From contig OZ059894.1 of NCBI GenBank assembly GCA_964057225.1, positions 9,682,131-9,746,130 of the forward strand: a stretch of 64,000 nt of DNA, in the 5' to 3' direction. Below the pieces are notes generated by a model. That model did not search any database and was not told the origin of the DNA. It saw only the letters and a program-made list of their open reading frames with translations. The position numbers and the translations under genes were made by a program. This document shows positions 12,001 to 24,000 of the stretch, piece after piece; position 1 is the first letter of the stretch, and each line of letters starts with the position of its first letter. The stretch comes from Auanema rhodensis. Taxonomy: Eukaryota > Nematoda > Chromadorea > Rhabditida > Rhabditidae.

Positions 12001-15000
12001 GGTTCCTCGTCGCCTTCTGGAGGCGATGTCCATTTAATCTCGGCTGTCGTAGCAGACAGATGAATCAGCTGAATGTATCGAGGAGCTAACGGTGTATCAA
12101 CCATTTTCAAGGCATAGCTAGCTTCATCTTCTCCAAATTGGTTAACCAGATGAACTCTAAGCTCGCCTTCATCATCTTTTTTCATTTTGCGAATACGGAA
12201 TGAAACATGATCTTCATATTGTTCCATATCCAAATCAGTAACAGGCTCTCTGTTCAAAGTAATACGAATGAGTGGTGCAGGGAAAGCTGTGAAGAATAGC
12301 TTTCTTTCGAAACTGCTTCCAGCTTTATGATAGACAAGTTTTGTAGACCTGAAACAAACTCAATTTCAATCAGATTACTAATGCAATAACTCACTTCTCT
12401 TGAATAGTTGGTGGAATATCAGCAGAAATGCGAGCTGGAGAGCTACCAATGTCATCATCAATAACAACATGGTAAACTCCGATATAGAAATTAGAAAATT
12501 GAACTAATTGAAGTGTTGTAACATTGTTTTCAATTTGAATGTTGATGAAATCGTTTGATAGAACAATCATACCATTCTTGAACCATTTAGCGTTTCTTAT
12601 TCTCTTACTTGCTACACATCGAAGTTCAATAACTTGGTAAAGATCTGATAAAGCAATAGCTTTTGGATGTTCAATGATCTGTTGTGGTGTTCCATCATCT
12701 GTATTCATAAAATAAGTTTGCATCAGACTTATTGAATATCTTACCTTCAAGAATATCTTCTGTACTTACTATATCTTGCTCATCTACATCTTCATCCTTC
12801 TTCAATGATTTTCCGATAGTTAATTGAACTGACATCTTAGTTTCAGTTATTGTAATGAATTCTTCTTCGTTGGTATTTATAAGTATTTTTCTTTCATCCA
12901 CATTTCTTGATATATTAGCACTGGCGCTTGAGATCATGACTGTAGTTGAAGCTTCCTGAATAGCAGACATTCATACTAGAATTTTAATAAAAAATTTCTT
13001 TATTACCTGAGATGAGAATTCTTCGGGGAATGCTTCAATACCGTCTTCTTCGGAGATAGAATCAAGTAGAACATCAACTTCAATAGCACTTTCGGATGTG
13101 CTTTCAGAATCGCTGTATTCATCTTCATAAATCATTAACTCCGTTTCATCATAATCATAGAAATTCAAATCAACAATAGCATCTGTGGTTGAAGATTCTT
13201 CTCCGGCTTCAATATCGACTTCAACTATCATGTCACTAGTTCCTATAAAAAGTTCACTTAACTATTCGAATATATTGTAAAGATATCATATGAGATGAAA
13301 TAAAAAATACCTGATATTGTACGTGTTCTAGATACGTTCACTTCAAGTGTGGAATCAGATTTGGCTGCAAGACCGAGAGTCATATCTACATCTTCAGTTG
13401 GGGATGTAACGATTATTTCAATTCTTTCCTTCTTCTGAGATTTTTTCTTCTTTAATTTACCCAACTTTTTCTTTTTCTTATCCTTCTCCTCAGTAATAAC
13501 AGCAGCTTCAGTTGTATCTGTAATACCAGTCACTGAAAATAAACATATCAACTTATTATCCGCCTACAAACAGTAAGCTTACTCTCCAATTCTTGTTCCG
13601 GACAACCATCTTCATCCTTGTTTTTTAACAAATCCCAAATTATTCCCACACCTATCTTTTGAGTACGTGGCTTGATCAGTGAGCATTCAAGTAAAATAGA
13701 TTCTTCGGCACATTCCAAACAATCCAGCTTTTCAATCTCCAATAATGGAATAAAGCAAAGTTTTGAAACTTCAAGAGATTCTCCAGTAACAGAGAAAACA
13801 GAATTGATTTCACGAGAAATAACCGTTTTCTCAGCTTCAGCTTTCTGTTTCTTTTCGAGTTCAGCCTTCTTCTCAGTCTCAGCCTTCTTCTCAGCTTCAG
13901 CCTTCTGTTTCTTGTCGAATTCAGCCTTCTTCTCAGTCTCAGCCTTCTTCTCAGCTTCAGCCTTCTGTTTCTTGTCGAGTTCAGCCTTCTTCTCAGTCTC
14001 AGCCTTCTGTTTCTTTTCGAGTTCAGCCTTCTTCTCAGCTTCAGCCTTCTGTTTCTTTTCGAGTTCAGCCTTCTTCTCAGTCTCAGCCTTCTGTTTCTTT
14101 TCGAGTTCAGCCTTCTTCTCAGCTTCAGCCTTCTGTTTCTTCTCCAGTTCAGTCTTCTTCTCAGCGTCAGCCTTCTTCTCAGTCTCAGTCTTCTTCTCAA
14201 CGTCAGCCTTCTGTTTCTTTTCGAGTTCAGCCTTCTTCTCAGCTTCAGCCTTTTTCTCAGCTTCAGCCTTCTGTTTCTTCTCCAGTTCAGTCTTCTTCTC
14301 AGTCTCAGTCTTCTTCTCAACGTCAGCCTTCTGTTTCTTTTCGAGTTCAGCCTTCTTCTCAGCTTCAGCCTTCTGTTTCTTCTCCAGTTCAGTCTTCTTC
14401 TCAGCGTCAGCCTTCTTCTCAGTCTCAGTCTTTTTCTCAACGTCAGCCTTCTGTTTCTTTTCGAGTTCAGCCTTCTTCTCAGCTTCAGCCTTATTCTCAG
14501 CTTCAGCCTTCTGTTTCTTCTCGAGTTCAGCCTTCTTCTCAGCTTCAACCTTCTGTTTCTTCTCGAGTTCAGTCTTCTTCTCAGAGTCAGCCTTCTGTTT
14601 CTTCTCGAGTTCAGCCTTCTTTTCAGCCTCAGCCTTCTTCTCAGCTTCAGCCTTCGGTTTCTTCTGGAGTTCAGTCTTCTTCTCAGCTTCAGCCTTCTGT
14701 TTCTTCTCAAGTTCACTCTTCTTCTCAGCTTCAGCCTTCTGTTTCTTCTCGTCTTCATTCTTCTTCTCAGCTTCAGCCTTCTGTTTCTTCTCGAGTTCTG
14801 TCTTCTTCTCAGCTTCAGACTTCTGTTTCTTTTCGAGTTCAGTCTTCTTCTCAGCGTCAGCCTTCTGTTTCTTCTCGAGTTCAGCCTTCTTTTCAGTCTC
14901 AGCCTTCTTCTCAGCTTCAGCCTTCTGTTTCTTCTCGAGTTCAGCCTTCTTCTCAGCTTCAGACTTCTGTTTCTTTTCGAGTTCAGTCTTCTTCTCAGCT

Positions 15001-18000
15001 TCAGATTTCTTCTCAGCGTCAGCCTTCTTCTCAGCTTCAGACTTCTGTTTCTTCTCGAGTTCAGCCTTCTTTTCAGCCTCAGCCTTCTTCTCAGCTTCAA
15101 CCTTCGGTTTCTTCTGGAGTTCAGTCTTCTTCTCAGCTTCAGCCTTCTGTTTCTTCTCAAGTTCACTCTTCTTCTCAGCTTCAGCCTTCTGTTTCTTCTC
15201 GTCTTCAGTCTTTTTCTCAGCTTCAGCCTTCTGTTTCTTCTCGAGTTCTGTCTTCTTCTCAGCTTCAGCCTTCTGTTTCTTTTCGAGTTCAGTCTTCTTC
15301 TCAGCTTCAGATTTCTTCTCAGCGTCAGCCTTCTTCTCAGCTTCAGACTTCTGCTTCTTCTCGAGTTCTGTCATCTTCTCAGCTTCAGCCTTCTGTTTCT
15401 TTTCGAGTTCAGTCTTCTTCTCAGCGTCAGCCTTCTGTTTCTTCTCGAGTTCAGCCTTCTTTTCAGTCTCAGCCTTCTTTTCAGCTTCAGCCTTCTGTTT
15501 CTTCTCGAGTTCAGCCTTCTTCTCAGCTTCAGACTTCTGTTTCTTTTCGAGTTCAGTCTTCTTCTCAGCTTCAGATTTCTTCTCAGCTTCAGACATCTGT
15601 TTCTTCTCGAGTTCAGCTTTCTTTTCAGCCTCAGCCTTCTTCTCAGCTTCAGCCTTCGGTTTCTTCTGGAGTTCAGTCTTCTTCTCAGCTTCAGCCTTCT
15701 GTTTCTTCTCAAGTTCACTCTTCTTCTCAGCTTCAGCCTTCTGTTTCTTCTCGTCTTCAGTCTTCTTCTCAGCCTCAGCCTTCTTCTCAGCTTCAGCCTT
15801 CTTCTCAGCTTCAGACTTCTGTTTCTTCTCGAGTTCAGTCTTCTTCTCAGCTTCAGCCTTCTTCTCAGCTTCAGCCTTCTGTTTCTTCTCGAGTTCAGTC
15901 TTCTTCTCAGCTTCAGCCTTTTGTTTCTTCTCGAGTTCAGTCTTCTTTTCAGCTTCAGCCTTCTTCTCAGCTTCAGCCTTCTGTTTCTTCTCGAGTTCAG
16001 TCTTCTTCTCAGCTTCAGCCTTTTGTTTCTTCTCGAGTTCAGCCTTCTTTTCAACCTCAGCCTTCTTCTCAGCTTCAGCCTTCTGTTTCTTCTCGAGTTC
16101 AGTCTTCTTTTCAGCTTCAGCCTTCTTCTCAGCTTCAGCCTTCTGTTTCTTCTCGAGTTCATTCTTCTTCTCAGCTTCAGACTTCTGTTTCTTCTCGAGT
16201 TCAGCCTTCTTTTCAACCTCAGCCTTCTTCTCAGCTTCAGCCTTCTGTTTCTTCTCGAGTTCAGTCTTCTTCTCAGCTTCAGCCTTCTTCTCAGCCTCAG
16301 CCTTCTTCTCAGCTTCAGCCTTCTGTTTCTTCTCGAGTTCAGCCTTCTTCTCAGCCTCAGCCTTCTTCTCAGCTTCAGCCTTCTGTTTCTTCTCGAGTTC
16401 AGTCTTCTTTTCAGCTTCAGCCTTCTTCTCAGCTTCAGCCTTCTGTTTCTTCTCGAGTTCAGTCTTCTTCTCAGCTTCAGACTTCTGTTTCTTCTCGAGT
16501 TCAGCCTTCTTTTCAACCTCAGCCTTCTTCTCAGCTTCAGCCTTCTGTTTCTTCTCGAGTTCAGTCTTCTTCTCAGCTTCAGCCTTCTTCTCAGCCTCAG
16601 CCTTCTTCTCAGCTTCAGCCTTCTGTTTCTTCTCGAGTTCAGCCTTCTTCTCAGCCTCAGCCTTCTTCTCAGCTTCAGCCTTCTGTTTCTTCTCGAGTTC
16701 AGCCTTCTTCTCAGCCTCAGCCTTCTTCTCAGCTTCAGCCTTCTTCTCAGCCTCAGCCTTCTTCTCAGCTTCAGCCTTCTGTTTCTTCTCGAGTTCAGCC
16801 TTCTTCTCAGCCTCAGCCTTCTTCTCAGCTTCAGCCTTCTGTTTCTTCTCGAGTTCAGCCTTCTTCTCAGCCTCAGCCTTCTTCTCAGCTTCAGCCTTCT
16901 GTTTCTTCTCGAGTTCAGCCTTCTTCTCAGCCTCAGCCTTCTTCTCAGCTTCAGCCTTCTGTTTCTTCTCGAGTTCAGCCTTCTTTTCAACCTCAGCCTT
17001 CTTCTCAGCTTCAGCCTTCTGTTTCTTCTCGAGTTCAGCCTTCTTCTCAGCCTCAGCCTTCTTCTCAGCTTCAGCCTTCTGTTTCTTCTCGAGTTCAGCC
17101 TTCTTCTCAGCCTCAGCCTTCTTCTCGGCTTCAGTCTTCTTTTCAGTTTCTTCCTTCTTCTCAGCTTCAGCTTTCTGTTTCTTCTCGAGTTCAGTCTTCT
17201 TCTCAGCTTCAGCCTTCTTTTCAGCGTCAGCCTTTTGTTTCTTCTCGAGTTCAACCTTCTTCTCAGCCTCAGCCTTCTTCTCAGCTTCAGCCTTCTGTTT
17301 CTTGTCGAGTTCAGCCTTCTTCTCAGCCTCAGTCTTCTTCTCAGCTTCAGTCTTCTTTTCAGTTTCTTCCTTCTTCTCAGCTTCAGCTTTCTGTTTCTTC
17401 TCGAGTTCAGTCTTCTTCTCAGCGTCAGCCTTCTGTTTCTTCTCGAGTTCAGTCTTCTTCTCAGCTTCTGCCTTCTTCTCAGCTTCAGCTTTCTGTTTCT
17501 TCTCGAGTTCAGTCTTCTTCTCAGCTTCAGCCTTCTTCTCAGCGTCAGCCTTTTGTTTCTTCTCGAGTTCAGTCTTCTTCTCAGCTTCAGCCTTTTTCTC
17601 AGCGTCAGCCTTCTGTTTCTTCTCAAGTTCAGCCTTCTTCTCAGTCTCAGCCTTCTTATCAGCTTCAGCCTTCTGTTTCTTCTCGAGTTCAGCCTTTTTC
17701 TCAGCCTCAGCCTTCTTCTCAGCTTCAGCCTTCTGTTTCTTGTCGAGTTCAGCCTTTTTCTCAGCCTCAGCCTTCTTCTCAGCTTCAGCCTTCTGTTTCT
17801 TCTCGAGTTCAGTCTTCTTTTCAGCTTCAGCCTTCTTCTCAGCTTCAGCCTTCTGTTTCTTCTCGAGTTCAGTCTTCTTCTCAGCTTCAGCCTTCTTCTC
17901 AGCGTCAGCCTTCTGTTTCTTCTCAAGTTCAGCCTTCTTCTCAGCCTCAGCCTTCTTCTCAGCTTCAGCCTTCTGTTTCTTCTCGAGTTCAGCCTTCTTC

Positions 18001-21000
18001 TCAGCCTCAGCCTTCTTCTCAGCTTCAGCCTTCTGTTTCTTCTCGAGTTCAGCCTTCTTTTCAACCTCAGCCTTCTTCTCAGCTTCAGCCTTCTGTTTCT
18101 TCTCGAGTTCAGTCTTCTTCTCAGCTTCAGCCTTCTTCTCAGCCTCAGCCTTCTTCTCAGCTTCAGCCTTCTGTTTCTTCTCGAGTTCAGCCTTCTTCTC
18201 AGCCTCAGCCTTCTTCTCGGCTTCAGTCTTCTTTTCAGTTTCTTCCTTCTTCTCAGCTTCAGCTTTCTGTTTCTTCTCGAGTTCAGTCTTCTTCTCAGCT
18301 TCAGCCTTCTTTTCAGCGTCAGCCTTTTGTTTCTTCTCGAGTTCAACTTTCTTCTCAGCCTCAGCCTTCTTCTCAGCTTCAGCCTTCTGTTTCTTGTCGA
18401 GTTCAGCCTTCTTCTCAGCCTCAGCCTTCTTCTCAGCTTCAGCCTTCTGTTTCTTGTCGAGTTCAGTCTTCTTCTCAGCTTCAGTCTTCTTTTTAGTTTC
18501 TTCCTTCTTCTCAGCTTCAGCTTTCTGTTTCTTCTCGAGTTCAGTCTTCTTCTCAGCTTCAGCCTTCTTCTCAGCGTCAGCCTTCTGTTTCTTCTCGAGT
18601 TCAGTTTTCTTCTCAGCTTCTGCCTTCTTCTCAGCTTCAGCTTTCTGTTTCTTCTCGAGTTCAGTCTTCTTCTCAGCTTCAGCCTTCTTCTCAGCGTCAG
18701 CCTTTTGTTTCTTCTCGAGTTCAGTCTTCTTCTCAGCTTCAGCCTTCTTCTCAGCGTCAGCCTTCTGTTTCTTCTCAAGTTCAGCCTTTTTCTCAGCCTC
18801 AGCCTTCTTCTCAGCTTCAGCCTTCTGTTTCTTCTCGAGTTCAGCCTTCTTCTCAGTCTCAGCCTTCTTATCAGCTTCAGCCTTCTGTTTCTTCTCGAGT
18901 TCAGCCTTTTTCTCAGCCTCAGCCTTCTTCTCAGCTTCAGCCTTCTGTTTCTTGTCGAGTTCAGCCTTTTTCTCAGCCTCAGCCTTCTTCTCAGCTTCAG
19001 CCTTCTGTTTCTTCTCGAGTTCAGTCTTCTTTTCAGCTTCAGCCTTCTTCTCAGCCTCAGCCTTCTTCTCAGCCTCAGCCTTCTTCTCAGCTTCAGCCTT
19101 TTGTTTCTTCTCGAGTTCAGTCTTCTTCTCAGCTTCAGCCTTTTGTTTCTTCTCGAGTTCAGTCTTCTTCTCAGCTTCAGCCTTCTGTTTCTTCTCGAGT
19201 TCAGCCTTCTGTTTCTTCTCGAGTTCAGCCTTCTTTTCAGCCTCAGCTTTCTTCTCAGCTTCAGCCTTCTGTTTCTTCTCGAGTTCAGTCTTCTTCTCAG
19301 CTTCAGCCTTCTTCTCAGCGTCAGCCTTCTGTTTCTTCTCAAGTTCAGCCTTTTTCTCAGCCTCAGCCTTCTTCTCAGCTTCAGCCTTCTGTTTCTTCTC
19401 GAGTTCAGTCTTCTTCTCAGCTTCAGCCTTCTTCTCAGCGTCAGCCTTCTGTTTCTTCTCAAGTTCAGCCTTTTTCTCAGCCTCAGCCTTCTTCTCAGCT
19501 TCAGCCGTCTGTTTCTTCTCGAGTTCAGCCTTCTTCTCAGCTTCAGCCTTCTGTTTCTTCTCAAGTTCAGCCTTCTTCTCAGCCTCAGCCTTCTTCTCAG
19601 CTTCAGCCTTCTGTTTCTTCTCGAATTCAGCCTTCTTCTCAGCCTCAGCCTTCTTCTCAGCTTCAGCCTTCTGTTTCTTCTCGAGTTCAGCCTTCTTCTC
19701 AGCTTCAGCCTTCTGTTTCTTCTCAAGTTCAGCCTTCTTCTCAGCCTCAGCCTTCTTCTCAGCTTCAGCCTTCTGTTTCTTCTCGAGTTCAGCCTTCTTC
19801 TCAGCCTCAGCCTTCTTCTCAGCTTCAGCCTTCTTCTCAGCTTCAGCCTTCTGTTTCTTCTCGAGTTCAGCCTTCTTCTCAGCCTCAGCCTTCTTCTCAG
19901 CTTCAGCCTTCTGTTTCTTCTCGAGTTCAGCCTTCTTCTCAGCTTCAGCCTTCTGTTTCTTATCGAGTTCAGCCTTCTTCTCAGCCTCAGCCTTCTGTTT
20001 CTTCTCGAGTTCAGCCTTCTTCTCAGCTTCAGCCTTCTGTTTCTTCTCGAGTTCAGCCTTCTTCTCAGCTTCAGCCTTCTTTTTCTTCTCGAGTTCAGCC
20101 TTCTTATCAGCTTCAGCCTTCTGTTTCTTCTCGAGTTCAGCCTTCTTCTCAGCCTCAGCCTTCTTCTCAGCTTCAGCCTTCTTCTCAGCTTCAGCCTTCT
20201 GTTTCTTCTCGAGTTCAGCCTTCTTCTCAGCCTCAGCCTTCTTCTCAGCTTCAGCCTTCTGTTTCTTGTCGAGTACAGCCTTCTTCTCAGCCTCAGCCTT
20301 CTTCTCAGCTTCAGCCTTCTGTTTCTTGTCGAGTTCAGCCTTCTTCTCAGCCTCAGCCTTCTTCTCAGCCTCAGCCTTCTTCTCAGCCTCAGCCTTCTTC
20401 TCAGCTTCAGCCTTCTTCTCAACTTCAGCCTTCTGTTTCTTCTCGAGTTCAGCCTTCTTCTTAGCCTCAGCCTTCTTCTCAGCTTCAGCCTTCTGTTTCT
20501 TGTCGAGTTCAGCCTTCTTCTCAGCCTCAGCCTTCTTCTCAGCTTCTGCCTTCTGTTTCTTGTCGAGTTCAGCCTTCTTCTCAGCCTCAGCCTTCTTCTC
20601 AGCTTCAGCTTTCTGTTTCTTCTCGAGTTCAGCTTTCTTCTCAGCCTCAGCCTTCTTCTCAGCTTCAGCCTTCTGTTTCTTATCGAGTTCAGACTTCTTC
20701 TCAGCTTCAGCCTTTTGTTTCTTCTCGAGTTCAGCCTTCTTCTCAGCCTCAGCCTTCTTCTCAGCTTCAGCCTTCTTCTCAGCCTCATCCTTCTTCTCAG
20801 CCTCAGCCTTCTTCTCAGCTTCAGCCTTCTGTTTCTTATCGAGTTCAGACTTCTTCTCAGCTTCAGCCTTTTGTTTCTTCTCGAGTTCAGCCTTCTTCTC
20901 AGCCTCAGCCTTCTTCTCAGCTTCAGCCTTCTTCTCAGCCTCAGCCTTCTTCTCAGCCTCAGCCTTCTTCTCAGCCTCAGCCTTCGTCTCAGCCTCAGCC

Positions 21001-24000
21001 TTCTTCTCAGCTTCAGCCTTCTGTTTCTTATCGAGTTCAGACTTCTTCTCAGCTTCAGCCTTTTGTTTCTTCTCGAGTTCAGCCTTCTTCTCAGCCTCAG
21101 CCTTCTTCTCAGCTTCAGCCTTCTTCTCAGCCTCAGCCTTCTTCTCAGCCTCAGCCTTCTTTTCAGCCTCAGCCTTCTTCTCAGCTTCAGCCTTCTTCTC
21201 AGCTTCAGCCTTCTGTTTCTTGTTGAGTTCAGCCTTCTTCTCAGCCTCAGCCTTCTTCTCAGCTTCAGCCTTCTGTTTTTTCTCGAGTTCAGCCTTCTTC
21301 TCAGCTTCAGCCTTCTTCTCAGCTTCAGCCTTCTTCTCAGCTTCAGCCTTCTGTTTCTTGTCGAGTTCAGCCTTCTTCTCAGCCTCAGCCTTCTTCTCAG
21401 CTTCAGCCTTCTGTTTCTTCTCAGCTTCAGCCTTCTGTTTCTTCTCAGCTTCAGCCTTCTTCTCAGCTTCAGCCTTCTTCTCAGCTTCAGCCTTCTGTTT
21501 TTTCTCGAGTTCAGCCTTTTTCTCAGCCTCAGCCTTCTTTTCAGCTTCAGCCTTCTTCTCAGCTTCAGCCTTCTGTTTCTTCTCGAGTTCAGCCTTCTTC
21601 TCAGCCTCAGCCTTCTTCTCAGCTTCAGCCTTCTGTTTCTTGTCGAGTTCAGCCTTCTTCTCAGCCTCAGCCTTCTTCTCAGCTTCAGCCTTCTGTTTCT
21701 TGTCGAGTTCAGCCTTCTTCTCAGCCTCAGCCTTCTTCTCAGCTTCTGCCTTCTGTTTCTTGTCGAGTTCAGCCTTCTTCTCAGTCTCAGCCTTCTTCTC
21801 AGCTTCAGCCTTCTGTTTCTTGTCGAGTTCAGCCTTCTTCTCAGCCTCAGCCTTCTTCTCAGCTTCAGCCTTCTGTTTCTTGTCGAGTTCAGCCTTCTTC
21901 TCAGCCTCAGCCTTCTTCTCAGCCTCAGCCTTCTTCTCAGCTTCAGCCTTCTTCTCAGCCTCAGCCTTCTTCTCAGCTTCAGCTTTCTGTTTCTTCTCGA
22001 GTTCAGCCTTCTTCTCAGCTTCAGCCTTCTGTTTCTTGTCGAGTTCAGACTTCTTCTCAGCTTCAGCCTTTTGTTTCTTCTCGAGTTCAGCCTTCTTCTC
22101 AGCCTCAGCCTTCTTCTCAGCTTCAGCCTTCTTCTCAGCTTCAGCCTTCTGTTTCTTGTCGAGTTCAGCCTTCTTCTCAGCCTCAGCCTTCTTCTCAGCT
22201 TCAGCCTTCTGTTTCTTCTCGAGTTCAGCCTTCTTCTCAGCCTCAGCCTTCTTCTCAGCCTCAGCCTTCTTCTCAGCTTCAGCCTTCTTCTCAGCTTCAG
22301 CCTTCTGTTTCTTGTTGAGTTCAGCCTTCTTCTCAGCTTCAGCCTTCTGTTTTTTCTCGAGTTCAGCCTTCTTCTCAGCTTCAGTCTTCTTCTCAGCTTC
22401 AGCCTTCTTCTCAGCTTCAGCCTTCTTCTCAGCTTCAGCCTTCTTCTCAGCTTCAGCCTTCTGTTTCTTGTCGAGTTCAGCCTTCTTCTCAGCCTCAGCC
22501 TTCTTCTCAGCTTCAGCCTTCTGTTTTTTCTCGAGTTCAGCCTTCTTCTCAGCTTCAGCCTTCTGTTTCTTCTCAGCTTCAGCCTTCTTCTCAGCCTCAG
22601 CCTTCTTCTCAGCTTCAGCCTTCTTTTCAGCTTCAGCCTTCTGTTTCTTGTCGAGTTCAGCCTTCTTGTCAGCCTCAGCCTTCTTCTCAGCCTCAGCCTT
22701 CTTCTCAGCTTCAGCCTTCTGTTTCTTCTCGAGTTCAGTCTTCTTCTCAGCTTCAGCCTTCTTCTCAGCGTCAGCCTTTTGTTTCTTCTCGAGTTCAGCC
22801 TTCTTCTCAGCCTCAGCCTTCTTCTCAGCTTCAGCCTTCTGTTTCTTCTCGAGTTCATCCTTCTTCTCAGCCTCAGCCTTCTTATCAGATTCAGCCTTCT
22901 GTTTCTTCTCGAGTTCAGCCTTCTTCTCAGCTTCAGCCTTCTGTTTCTTCTCAGCTTCAGCCTTCTTCTCAGCTTCAGCCTTCTTCTCAGCTTCAGCCTT
23001 CTGTTTTTTCTCGAGTTCAGCCTTTTTCTCAGCCTCAGCCTTCTTTTCAGCTTCAGCCTTCTGTTTCTTCTCGAGTTCAGCCTTCTTCTCAGCCTCAGCC
23101 TTCTTATCAGCTTCAGCCTTCTGTTTCTTCTCGAGTTCAGCTTTCTTCTCAGCTTCAGCCTTCTGTTTCTTCTCGAGTTCAGCCTTCTTCTCAGCCTCAG
23201 CCCTCTTCTCAGCTTCAGCCTTCTGTTTCTTCTCAGCCTCAGCCTTCTTCTCAGTCTCAGCCTTTTGTTTCTTCTCGAGTTCAGCTTTCTTATCAGCCTC
23301 AGCCTTCTTCTCAGCTTCAGCCTTCTTCTCAGCCTCAGCCTTCTTCTCAGCTTCAGCCTTCTTCTCAGCTTCAGCTTTCTGTTTTTTCTCGACTTCAGCC
23401 TTCTTCTCAGCCTCAGCCTTCTTCTCAGCTTCAGCCTTCTTCTCAGCCTCAGCCTTCTTCTCAGCGTCAGCCTTCTGTTTCTTCTCGAGTTCAGCCTTCT
23501 TCTCAGCTTCAGCCTTCTGTTTCTTCTCGAGTTCAGCCTTCTTCTCAGCTTCAGCCTTCTGTTTCTTCTCAGCCTCAGCCTTCTTCTCAGCGTCAGCCTT
23601 CTGTTTCTTCTCGAGTTCAGCCTTCTTCTCAGCTTCAGCCTTCTGTTTCTTCTCGAGTTCAGCTTTCTTCTCAGCTTCAGCCTTCTGTTTCTTCTCGAGT
23701 TCAGCCTTCTTCTCAGCCTCAGCCCTCTTCTCAGCTTCAGCCTTCTGTTTCTTCTCAGCCTCAGCCTTCTTCTCAGTCTCAGCCTTTTGTTTCTTCTCGA
23801 GTTCAGCTTTCTTATCAGCCTCAGCCTTCTTCTCAGCTTCAGCCTTCTTCTCAGCCTCAGCCTTCTTCTCAGCTTCAGCCTTCTTCTCAGCTTCAGCTTT
23901 CTGTTTTTTCTCGACTTCAGCCTTCTTCTCAGCCTCAGCCTTCTTCTCAGCTTCAGCCTTCTTCTCAGCGTCAGCCTTCTGTTTCTTCTCGAGTTCAGCC

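Noticed and set aside
15371-22858. Minus-strand Arg/Leu/Lys-rich frame of ~2,495 codons (and similar ones at 9710-11695, 13676-15166, 26555-31222)
   Set aside because: Shifted frames of the same exon. The true frame joins Ig domains at both ends through matching splice phases.
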